From Undibacterium sp. (lineage in GTDB: Bacteria > Pseudomonadota > Gammaproteobacteria > Burkholderiales > Burkholderiaceae_D), in contig JAUSNO010000014.1 in assembly GCA_030645915.1 (NCBI GenBank), positions 1 through 64,000 of the forward strand: DNA of 64,000 nucleotides, read 5' to 3'. Shown here in pieces: positions 1 to 7,461 of the stretch. A program made the position numbers and the translations under genes. Position 1 is the stretch's first letter; each line of letters starts with the position of its first letter. Under the pieces are notes generated by a model, which saw only the letters and a program-made list of their open reading frames with translations, made no database searches and was not told where the DNA came from.

Positions 1-482
1 CGACAAATTCAACACATTGAAGATCGTCTTAACCATCGGCCAAGAAAGACATTAAGTTACAAAACTCCACATGAAGTACTATTTAATCTACAACCCAATT
101 CCGTCGCAATTCGAACTTGAATTCGCATGTCTGGCCTGCGAGGCGCGCGGGTATTGCGTGCTGGCAGGGCATGTTTTTGATATTTTCTATCAAACTGAGG
201 TATCCATCCATCGCTCACGAGTCTTTCGCGCAATGCCAGAAAATGTGCATTGAAAAAGCGCAAAGCAGGCTCTTCACTAATGGTTTAAAATCGCCTGTGC
301 TAGTCGTTGGCGAAGATTTCCGTCATGCAATGCATGACATCGCAAACAGTGTACCGTGCCATATTGTTGGTGCCGTAATACATGCCGTAATACATGCCGT
401 AATACGGCGCAATATTACCTCCCGTATCACCTCATTTCATCCAGTTGTGTTCACCCAGACTTATCAAAAGAAGGAGCAATGA
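1..482. other. Leader region without a convincing gene
   Basis: No reading frame here has protein-like composition or a convincing ribosome binding site; the longest plus frame (from 117) reads through repeated DNA and ends at the start of the next gene. At 371-405 there is a 12-base unit (TGCCGTAATACA) repeated almost three times, followed by an imperfect inverted GTAATA/TATTAC pair. This is the likely promoter or regulatory region of the molybdenum hydroxylase genes that start at 483. Confidence 0.5.
371..405. repeat. 12-bp tandem repeat, about 2.9 units
   Basis: The unit TGCCGTAATACA occurs twice in full and a third time without its last base. It lies about 80 bases upstream of the iorA-like start, so it may be a set of regulator sites, or simply slippage-prone DNA. 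No regulator gene adjoins it inside the window. Confidence 0.7.
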
Positions 483-941
483 ATGATCACTCTTAACGTC
501 AATGGCCGCGACATGCAGGTCGATGCCGACCCTTCCACCCCTATCCTGTGGGCGCTGCGCGATAACCTGAATCTGACCGGCACCAAGTTTGGCTGCGGCG
601 CCGCGCTGTGCGGTGCCTGTACCGTGCACATGAATGGCGCGCCGGTGCGCTCTTGCGTAACGCCGATCGCTGCTGCTGTCGGGCAAAAAATCACCACCAT
701 CGAGGCGATGGAAAACGATGTGGTCGGCAAGGCCTTGCAAGACGCCTGGGTGCGTCACGACGTGCCGCAATGCGGCTATTGCCAGAGCGGTCAGGTGATG
801 AGCGCAGCGGTGTTATTGCGCACCAATAAACACCCGACCGATGCCGATATCGATGGCGCGATGAATGGCAACATTTGCCGCTGTGGTACCTATCAACGTA
901 TCCGCGCAGCCATCAAGGACGCGGCCAAAACCCTGGCTTAA
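483..941 (+). CDS. (2Fe-2S)-binding small subunit of a molybdenum hydroxylase (IorA-like)
   Basis: The 152-residue protein is the iron-sulfur electron-transfer subunit of a xanthine dehydrogenase-family enzyme. The N-terminal plant-ferredoxin-like fold carries the Cys set [13 protein letters not shown] plus a later Cys near residue 57. The C-terminal helical domain carries CGYCQSGQ and ICRCGTY, which bind the second 2Fe-2S cluster. Length and motifs match the small subunit of isoquinoline 1-oxidoreductase-type and FAD-independent aldehyde dehydrogenases. The molybdopterin subunit follows 10 bases downstream, so the two form an operon. The real substrate cannot be told from sequence. There is no FAD subunit nearby, as usual for the two-subunit IorAB type, where electrons go to a cytochrome or quinone. 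Confidence 0.92.
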   Translation: MITLNVNGRDMQVDADPSTPILWALRDNLNLTGTKFGCGAALCGACTVHMNGAPVRSCVTPIAAAVGQKITTIEAMENDVVGKALQDAWVRHDVPQCGYCQSGQVMSAAVLLRTNKHPTDADIDGAMNGNICRCGTYQRIRAAIKDAAKTLA

Positions 942-951
942 GGAGAACGGC

Positions 952-3165
952 ATGCGTACAGAATGGATCAATCAGGATGCGCTGGCTCGGCCAGCGCAAG
1001 GCGGCTTGTCACGTCGCAGTTTTATCAAGGCCGGCGCGCTCGCTGGCGGCGGTCTGGTGCTGGGTTTCTTTGTGCCGGGGGCGAATAAGTTTGCCCGCGC
1101 GGCAGATGCTAAACCGACCTATGCGCCGAATGCCTTTCTGCGCATTGCGCCGGACAATACCGTGACGGTGGCGGTCAACCGGCTGGAATTCGGCCAGGGT
1201 GTGCAGACCAGCTTACCTATGCTGATCGCCGAAGAGCTCGATGCCGACTGGTCTCAGATGCGCGGTGAGCTTGCGCCCGCCGCCGACGTCTTCAAGGACC
1301 CGGCGTTTGGCATGCAGATGACCGGTGGTTCTGGCTCTATCGCGCACTCGTTCATGCAGTACCGCGAGATCGGTGCCAAGGCACGCGCGATGCTGATCGC
1401 CGCTGCCGCCGAGCAGTGGAAAGTCAAGCCAGAGCAATGCAAGACCAGCAAGGGAATGGTGATGGGTCCTGCCGGCCAGAAAGCGAGCTATGGTTCACTC
1501 GCCGACAGTGCGATGAAGCAGCCCATGCCGGCTACGGTAGTGCTCAAGGATGCGAAGAATTTCCGTTTCATCGGCAAACCGACCAAGCGCCTCGATGCGC
1601 TGGCAAAATCCAATGGCAAGCAGCAATTCGGCATCGATTTTAGCTTGCCCGATATGCTGGTTGCGGTGGTGCTGCATCCACCGGTATTCGGTTCCAAAAT
1701 TGTTCGTCTCGATGCCAGCCGCGCCAAGGCGATCAAGGGGGTGGTCGAGGTGCTGGAAGTGCCGCTCGACAGGGGCGCACGCGGTGTCGCGGTGATTGCC
1801 AATGGTTATTGGGCAGCCAAGCAGGGGCGCGATGCTATCGTCGCCGAATGGGATAGCGGCGCGCTAGAAAAAGTCAGCAGCGTGCAGCAAATGGCCGATT
1901 TTAAGGCAATGGCAATGACACCCGGGCTGTCTGCCAAAAAGGCCGATGTATCCAGGCTGGCCGATGCACCGAAAAAAATCTCCGCCGTGTATGAATTCCC
2001 TTACCTGGCGCATGCGCCGATGGAGCCGCTGAATTGCGTGATCGAGCTGAAAGCCGACAGCTGCACGGTCTGGGCGGGGTCGCAGTTCCAGACCTTCGAT
2101 CATGGCGCCATCGCCGCCACCGCTGGCCTGAAACCAGATAGCGTCACGCTCAACACGATGACCGCAGGCGGTGGTTTCGGTCGCCGTGCCGTGCCTACTT
2201 CTGACTATATCGTCGAGGCGGTCAACGTCGCCAAGGCCTACCGGGCGGCAGGCAAGAGCGGCCCGCTCAAAGTGATCTGGAGCCGTGAGGATGACATCAA
2301 GGGCGGTTATTACCGGCCGTCGCATGTGCACCGAGCAGAGCTGGGGCTCGATGCCAAGGGCAATATCATCGCCTGGGATCACGCCATCGTCGGTCAATCG
2401 ATCGTCACCGGCACGCCGCTGGAATCCTTCATGGTCAAAGGCGGCATTGACTCCACCCTCACCGAGGGCATGGGCGAACCGTATGACGTGCCGCTTAATC
2501 TCAGCGTACATCATCCTAAGGTGAATGTACCTGTATTGTGGTGGCGTTCGGTCGGCTCCACCCATACCGCCTTCGTGATGGAAACCCTGATCGACGAAGC
2601 CGCGCACGTCGCCAACATAGACCCGGTTGTCTATCGCAAAAAACTCATGGGCGACAAGCACCAGCGTCATCTGGCGGCGCTTGATCTTGCAGTGGCCAAA
2701 TCGGGTTATGGCAAGAAGGCCCTGCCAAAAGGGCGCGCATGGGGCGTTGCCTTGCACGAATCCTTCAATTCAGTCGTCGCCTATGTCGTGCAGGCGTCGG
2801 TGGAGAAGGGCGTGCCCAGACTGCATAAGGTCACCGCCGGGGTACATTGCAATCTGGCCGTGAATCCTTTGACAATCGAAGCGCAAGTGCAGGGCGCAGT
2901 ATTGATGGCGCTAGGCACCACCTTGCCAGGCGCGGCCATCACCTTGAAAGACGGCGTGGTAGAACAGCAAAATTTCAGCGACTACACGGTGGCGCGGATG
3001 ACCGATATGCCGGAAGTTGATGTGCACATCGTAGCTTCTGGCGAGGCGCCAACCGGCATGGGTGAGCCGGGCTTGCCGCCGCTGGCGCCGGCTTTTGCCA
3101 ATGCGATTTTCAAGCTGACCGGCAAGCGCCTGCGTAAGTTGCCGTTTGATCTGGCCAACGCTTAA
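952..3165 (+). CDS. Molybdopterin-binding large subunit of a molybdenum hydroxylase (IorB-like)
   Basis: This 737-residue catalytic subunit pairs with the preceding 2Fe-2S protein. I start it at 952, behind AAGGAGAACGGC; an upstream in-frame start at 865 would overlap the first gene heavily. The N-terminus has a twin-arginine signal (LSRRSFIKAGALAGGG), so the complex is probably exported folded to the periplasm, with the small subunit carried along. GGGFGRR is the molybdenum-cofactor contact loop, and GMGEPGLPPLAPA near the end carries the catalytic Glu of the family. The layout of two halves of an Ald_Xan_dh_C2-like domain fits isoquinoline 1-oxidoreductase beta subunits. The substrate is unknown; an aromatic N-heterocycle or an aldehyde is possible. 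No XdhC-type maturation gene is adjacent. Confidence 0.92.
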   Translation: MRTEWINQDALARPAQGGLSRRSFIKAGALAGGGLVLGFFVPGANKFARAADAKPTYAPNAFLRIAPDNTVTVAVNRLEFGQGVQTSLPMLIAEELDADWSQMRGELAPAADVFKDPAFGMQMTGGSGSIAHSFMQYREIGAKARAMLIAAAAEQWKVKPEQCKTSKGMVMGPAGQKASYGSLADSAMKQPMPATVVLKDAKNFRFIGKPTKRLDALAKSNGKQQFGIDFSLPDMLVAVVLHPPVFGSKIVRLDASRAKAIKGVVEVLEVPLDRGARGVAVIANGYWAAKQGRDAIVAEWDSGALEKVSSVQQMADFKAMAMTPGLSAKKADVSRLADAPKKISAVYEFPYLAHAPMEPLNCVIELKADSCTVWAGSQFQTFDHGAIAATAGLKPDSVTLNTMTAGGGFGRRAVPTSDYIVEAVNVAKAYRAAGKSGPLKVIWSREDDIKGGYYRPSHVHRAELGLDAKGNIIAWDHAIVGQSIVTGTPLESFMVKGGIDSTLTEGMGEPYDVPLNLSVHHPKVNVPVLWWRSVGSTHTAFVMETLIDEAAHVANIDPVVYRKKLMGDKHQRHLAALDLAVAKSGYGKKALPKGRAWGVALHESFNSVVAYVVQASVEKGVPRLHKVTAGVHCNLAVNPLTIEAQVQGAVLMALGTTLPGAAITLKDGVVEQQNFSDYTVARMTDMPEVDVHIVASGEAPTGMGEPGLPPLAPAFANAIFKLTGKRLRKLPFDLANA

Positions 3166-3196
3166 ATGTAACTTGGTAATAATTACTCGTTGAGTC

Positions 3197-3223
3197 AAAG
3201 CCGCGTCGTATCGCGGCTTTTTT
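3197..3223 (+). terminator. Rho-independent terminator after iorB-like gene
   Basis: AAAGCCGCG pairs with CGCGGCTTT across a six-base loop and is followed by a T run, 31 bases after the stop codon. A textbook intrinsic terminator for the molybdenum hydroxylase operon. Confidence 0.9.
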
Positions 3224-3241
3224 ATGCCGAAAATATAACTA

Positions 3242-3331
3242 CAGGCAAGCCTGACACGCATATCCCATGAGGGTTGCAGGCCAGGCAGGCTGAAGAAGCG
3301 CATGAATGGTGCGTGCTGGGCCGGTGCGTTT
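3242..3331. repeat. Dispersed palindromic repeat, copy 1
   Basis: This copy shares the core of a family seen six more times in the window: an ACACGCA...CCATG left arm, a GCAGGCC-rich middle, and a GCGCATGAATGGTGCG right arm ending in GTGCTGGGCC. It sits just downstream of a terminator, between tail-to-tail genes. It can form a long imperfect hairpin and has no coding content. Confidence 0.75.
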
Positions 3332-3340
3332 TTAAAACCG

Positions 3341-3508
3341 CTAGCAGCCTGTCGGACTTAGGAGTTGTCGGCTGCAAAATCATCTGGCCGGTGCATATTT
3401 CATCAGCTTTTTGGCCAATATCTAGATATTGACGCTGCAAATCCGACAAAATCTGCCCTCGCCCAGCCGATTATTCGCTTCGACACCCTAAGTCCGACAG
3501 GCTGCTAG
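3341..3508. mobile_element. MITE-like element with 22-bp perfect inverted ends
   Basis: Bases 3341-3362 are the exact reverse complement of 3487-3508. The outermost four bases on both sides are CTAG, itself a palindrome, so either the inverted repeats are 22 bp or CTAG is a 4-bp target duplication around 18-bp ends starting CAGCCTGTCGG. The 168-bp body codes for nothing. This is the form of a miniature inverted-repeat transposable element mobilised in trans; I see no matching full-length transposase in the window. Confidence 0.8.
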
Positions 3509-3537
3509 TGTTTCTGATGGAATCTAGGTGTATCGCG

Positions 3538-6342
3538 CTAGACTGGCGCAACAAGAGGCAAGTCGAGGATGAAGGTGGTGCCAGAGCCAAGTTGGCTTTG
3601 TGCAGATATGTGGCCATTGAGAATCGAGGTAACGATGTTGTAGCTGATGCTTAGCCCCAGACCGCTGCCGCCTTGTCCCAGTGTCGTCGTGAAGAAAGGG
3701 TTGAAAATCTTCAACAGATTTTCTTGCGATATGCCACATCCATTGTCAGAAAAAAGAATCTGTATTTGTGCTTCATTCGTCCGTTTTGCCGATAGAGTGA
3801 TTTGGCCGCCGTCTCTGCCGTCAAACGCGTGTCGCAGGGTGTTATTGATGAGGTTCATGATCACTTGCCCCAATGGTCCCGGGTAACTGTCCATCTTGAG
3901 GTTTTCTGCGACATCGAGCGTGATCGCCAGGCCTAATTTTTGCAGCTGATTCATCATCGTTGCCAGAATGTCGTGCGTGAGTTGCCTCACGTCGAAAACG
4001 CGCCGGTGCGCTGCCGTGCGATCGACCGCGATTTGCTTGAAACTATCCACCAGTTCCGCAGCGCTTTGCAGTGAACGCAGGTTCAGGGCAAATGCTTCGT
4101 TTGACTCTTTGATATAGCTGAGTAAATCGGAGCGGCGCATTTGATTTTCGCTTAATCTTGCACCGAGTAATTCGGTTTTGTGGCTCATCGTACTGGTGAG
4201 CAAAATACTGTTGCTGATGGGGGTGTTCAGTTCGTGCGCGACACCTGCCACGAGCGAGCCTAATGCCGCCATTTTTTCCTGGGAAACTAATTTCCTCTGC
4301 GTTTCTTGCAGCTCCTGATAGGTCAGGGCGTTACTGATGGCGATGGCGGCGTAGGCGCTCAGTGTGCCAAAGGTTAAGCGGTCACGGTCGGTATAGGCAT
4401 GACGTTTGAGCGACTGTATCGTGATCACGCCAATTTGCCGCTCACCTACGGTCAACGGTGAGAACAGTGCAGTTAAAGTGCAAAATGTATCAGGAATAAT
4501 CGAGAGTTCATTTTCATCTGCCAGATCGCATAGCAGTTCGCGTTTTTCACGAATGCAGCGTGCCGAATTCGATACCGGGTCAGAAAGTTCGACATAGTCT
4601 ATCGGTAGTGGTTTCCCGCCTTCAATGCTGTAAGCCATGACCAGTCGCCTGGCTTCTGGCTCAAGCAGATAAATGGCAAATGAGTTGACATCGAGTAAGC
4701 CGTGCATGTGCCGATTGAGTACGTTGAAAATCGCGGCGGCATCGAGATGTGCCGTTATTTCACGGCCAATAGTGCTCAGCTGCTTTAAGGTCGAGCTCGC
4801 TTGCATCAATACTTCAGAGCGCTGTGCTTCAGAGGCGGCTAGTTGTTGATGGTATTCACTCATGGTGCGGGCACGTTCTGTCTGATGCGTTACCTGCATC
4901 GCGATGGCACGGTTGGTGGCATCATGGCTATGGGTCTTTTCTCTGGCCGTGATCGCCTGCATTGCCACGGCGTAGGCTTGTTCGTAGTGGCCAAGTGTGG
5001 CGTACTCTCGACTCAGATTTTCTAATATTTTGTTCGATATGGTATAGCCGGAAATGGTGTTCGCAACTTCCAATACCTGAAGTAGGTAATGCAGTGGGGC
5101 ACTGCATGCCATTGATGCCGGTGGTTCCAACTGCGGATGGCGGGAATGAATGTCGGCCAGCACGGCGAGCGCTTCAATCTGGCGCGAACCATCGCCTTTG
5201 TTTTTTGCCGCTGCCAGTGCGGCCTGCGCCGCCAGCAATGCATTTTCTGGTTTGCCCAAGTACGATAGGGCATGGGCTTGACCGCGTTGTGCATCGATAT
5301 AGAAATCGTTTTGCTGCAATTCCTGTGCCTTTTTTTCCAGATGCAAAAAGGCATCCAGGGCGACTGCGTAATCGCTGCGATCAAGTGCGAGATTGCCCTG
5401 GTATTGCAGGGCGATGGCGTAAGGGCGCGAATTGGCAACCGGGCGCAGCACTTCAATTGCTTCACATAGTATTTCCTGCGCTGCGTCCAAGTTTCCGATG
5501 TGGCGCTGATTTTCTCCCATGTGCATCAGGCAGGCGCCGATGCTGCGCGGCCAGTTGGTGGGACGGGCAAGGTCGAGAGCACGTTGCGTCCATTCAAGCG
5601 CTAGCTGATGGTCGTTCAGCCTATCGAAATCTTCAGAAATATTGGTCGCGCAGATGATGGCAGCGCGAATCTGCCCCGTTGTCAGCGCAAGATCATGCGC
5701 TTGCATGGTATGGGTTACCGATAGGCCTATATTGCCCGTGAAATGGGTGAGCATGCCAAAAAAATCTTCGCGCCATGAAAGAACGGCAGGATGCAATTTC
5801 TCGGTATCGGCTAAAAAACCTGCGTTCCAGCGGTCTTTCGCAGCCTGCGGATTGCGCAAGACCGCCCAGCGCGCCAGAGCAGCTTCGGCGACCTTGGCGC
5901 GTAACGTATCTTGCGCTCGTTCGGCCATTGTTGCGCTTGCTTCAAACTGGGCGTCGCTTTCGCTCAGATTGCCCGAATCGATGGCGATCCAGGCAAGTAG
6001 CCAATGTGCATCCGCACATCCTTCCCAGTCTTGCAAGACGGTAAACACATTGAGCGCATGGAGTGCCATTGTTTGCGCGTTCGCCAGATCGGCAAAGAGC
6101 CACTTTGCCTCGCCATAAACGAGTTGTAATCGGGCATGGATCCTTTTTTGTTCATTCTCAGACAGTTGCGAATGCGCGAGCAGGTCCTGGGCACGATCAG
6201 CCAGACTGATGGCTCGTTGCGTATCGCGTTGGCGCAGGTGCCAGGAGAGTTGCGTCAAACCTTCAATGCAGGCGTCGCCAGACAATAACGGTAACTCCGT
6301 CTCTCGTCGTGTGATTTCATCATTGAGAATGAACATGTCCAT
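3538..6342 (-). CDS. Orphan sensor histidine kinase with TPR, GAF, HisKA and HATPase domains
   Basis: The 934-residue protein has no signal peptide or membrane segment and is probably cytoplasmic. The first half is made of TPR-like helical repeats (about 40-480), followed by a short coiled coil and a GAF domain (about 540-690). The HisKA H-box is AGVAHELNTPISN (His near residue 702). The HATPase region has NLINNTLRHAF, DNGCGIS and GGSGLGLSI. I chose the start at 6342, after AGGGA, over the longer frame from 6456, whose extra residues look non-coding. No response regulator adjoins it, so its partner is encoded elsewhere. TPR-GAF-kinase proteins of this plan are common in betaproteobacteria, but their signals are mostly unknown. 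Confidence 0.88.
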   Translation of the reverse strand: MDMFILNDEITRRETELPLLSGDACIEGLTQLSWHLRQRDTQRAISLADRAQDLLAHSQLSENEQKRIHARLQLVYGEAKWLFADLANAQTMALHALNVFTVLQDWEGCADAHWLLAWIAIDSGNLSESDAQFEASATMAERAQDTLRAKVAEAALARWAVLRNPQAAKDRWNAGFLADTEKLHPAVLSWREDFFGMLTHFTGNIGLSVTHTMQAHDLALTTGQIRAAIICATNISEDFDRLNDHQLALEWTQRALDLARPTNWPRSIGACLMHMGENQRHIGNLDAAQEILCEAIEVLRPVANSRPYAIALQYQGNLALDRSDYAVALDAFLHLEKKAQELQQNDFYIDAQRGQAHALSYLGKPENALLAAQAALAAAKNKGDGSRQIEALAVLADIHSRHPQLEPPASMACSAPLHYLLQVLEVANTISGYTISNKILENLSREYATLGHYEQAYAVAMQAITAREKTHSHDATNRAIAMQVTHQTERARTMSEYHQQLAASEAQRSEVLMQASSTLKQLSTIGREITAHLDAAAIFNVLNRHMHGLLDVNSFAIYLLEPEARRLVMAYSIEGGKPLPIDYVELSDPVSNSARCIREKRELLCDLADENELSIIPDTFCTLTALFSPLTVGERQIGVITIQSLKRHAYTDRDRLTFGTLSAYAAIAISNALTYQELQETQRKLVSQEKMAALGSLVAGVAHELNTPISNSILLTSTMSHKTELLGARLSENQMRRSDLLSYIKESNEAFALNLRSLQSAAELVDSFKQIAVDRTAAHRRVFDVRQLTHDILATMMNQLQKLGLAITLDVAENLKMDSYPGPLGQVIMNLINNTLRHAFDGRDGGQITLSAKRTNEAQIQILFSDNGCGISQENLLKIFNPFFTTTLGQGGSGLGLSISYNIVTSILNGHISAQSQLGSGTTFILDLPLVAPV

Positions 6343-6542
6343 TGAACCATCCCTGCCGGCTACCCGATTTTTCTTGCAGTATGGCAGATGCATGCAGAAA
6401 ATGACTACAAGAATATAGCCTTCAAGCATCGGATTTGAAGGGCGTGGCGGCGTCATTCGTCGCGCGGATGAAATCTTAGGCCGCTTTCGTTAGTTTGATT
6501 TGTAAAATAAGATACATTTGGCCGTTACGCATTGACCAGAAT

Positions 6543-6593
6543 GCCCATATGTTAATGGGCTGGTTGACTGGGTAAAATTCCTCTGCGCATAAT
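6543..6593 (+). promoter_or_regulatory. Hairpin and putative promoter upstream of tatD-like gene
   Basis: GCCCAT at 6543 pairs with ATGGGC at 6555. Just downstream lie TTGACT (6564-6569) and, after 18 bases, CATAAT (6588-6593), a fair sigma-70 match pointing at the TatD/ComEC genes. The whole 6343-6645 gap is a divergent promoter region with no gene of its own. Called by eye only. Confidence 0.45.
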
Positions 6594-6645
6594 TCCTCCA
6601 TGTCCCCGATAAAAAAACTTGTCAAGTTCACGGTCTAGCCCAACT

Positions 6646-7458
6646 ATGTGGATCGATACCCATTGTCATCTGGACGCAGCAGAGTTTGCCGGAGCATCGT
6701 TTGCTGTGGCGGAAGATGCCGCCAGCGCTGGCGTGTCGGCGATTGTCATTCCTGCAGTGCATTCCAGTAATTTTGCGACGGTCGCCGCATTGGCGCACCA
6801 GCGAACAGATTGTTTTTACGCACTTGGCATCCATCCCATGTATGTGCCGACCTCACAAGAAAATGATTTGTCGACCCTGCGCTGTGAGGTTGAACGCCTG
6901 ATGTCGCTGGCTGACGGCAAGACGAAATTGGTGGCGATCGGTGAAATCGGCCTGGATTTCTTTGTGCCGGCACTGACGCAAAGTCCCTTGAAGGAAAAGC
7001 AGGAATTTTTCTATATTGAGCAGCTCAAGATCGCCCGTGACTTCGCGCTTCCGGTGTTGTTACATGTCAGGCGATCGCAAGACATTATTCTTAAGCATCT
7101 GCGCCGCATTCAGGTGATTGGCGGTATTGCCCACGCCTTTAATGGCAGCGAGCAACAGGCACAAGTTTTTATTGATCTGGGTTTCAAATTGGGTTTTGGT
7201 GGCGCGATGACGTATACCCGCGCCTTGCAGATACGAAGGCTTGCGACGCATTTGCCGTTCGATAGTATCGTGCTGGAAACCGATGCGCCCGATATGGCAC
7301 CGAGCTGGTTGCACCCAGCGTTCAATCGCCCCGCAGAGTTGCCACAGATTGGCCGTGTACTTGCCGAGCTGCGTGGTTTGTCAGTCGAACAGGTAGCGGC
7401 ACAGACCAGTGCCAATGCACAGGCGGTGATGCCGCGATTGTTATTTGACCGGCGCTAG
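6646..7458 (+). CDS. TatD-family metal-dependent deoxyribonuclease
   Basis: At 270 residues this has the normal length for TatD/YcfH/YjjV proteins, TIM-barrel metallohydrolases that degrade DNA or remove D-amino acids from tRNA. Metal-binding motifs are in order: DTHCHLD at residues 4-10, GEIGLDF in the middle, LHVRRS, HAFNGS and ETDAPDM. I use the ATG at 6646 so that the protein begins MWIDTHCHLD as in the family; an upstream TTG at 6619 is possible. It lies 3 bases before the ComEC gene and is probably co-transcribed with it. Which paralog it is (TatD, YcfH or YjjV) cannot be decided from sequence alone. Confidence 0.92.
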   Translation: MWIDTHCHLDAAEFAGASFAVAEDAASAGVSAIVIPAVHSSNFATVAALAHQRTDCFYALGIHPMYVPTSQENDLSTLRCEVERLMSLADGKTKLVAIGEIGLDFFVPALTQSPLKEKQEFFYIEQLKIARDFALPVLLHVRRSQDIILKHLRRIQVIGGIAHAFNGSEQQAQVFIDLGFKLGFGGAMTYTRALQIRRLATHLPFDSIVLETDAPDMAPSWLHPAFNRPAELPQIGRVLAELRGLSVEQVAAQTSANAQAVMPRLLFDRR

Positions 7459-7461
7459 CGG

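Noticed and set aside
371..405. Possible CRISPR array
   Set aside because: Units are 12 bp with no spacers; no cas genes in the window. The Cas4-like gene at 37689 is a DUF2779 protein, not part of a CRISPR locus.
117..482. 121-residue plus-strand open frame before the iorA-like gene
   Set aside because: Its composition looks random, it runs through a tandem repeat, has no ribosome site and ends right at the next gene.
865..951. N-terminal extension of the molybdopterin subunit
   Set aside because: It would overlap the coding end of the small subunit; the ATG at 952 has a strong ribosome site and exposes a twin-arginine signal.
1864..2757. 297-residue minus-strand open frame inside the molybdopterin subunit gene
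   Set aside because: Antisense shadow of a well-supported gene with no family resemblance.
4962..5657. 231-residue plus-strand frame opposite the histidine kinase
   Set aside because: Antisense to the TPR region; Arg/Pro-rich composition typical of a shadow frame.
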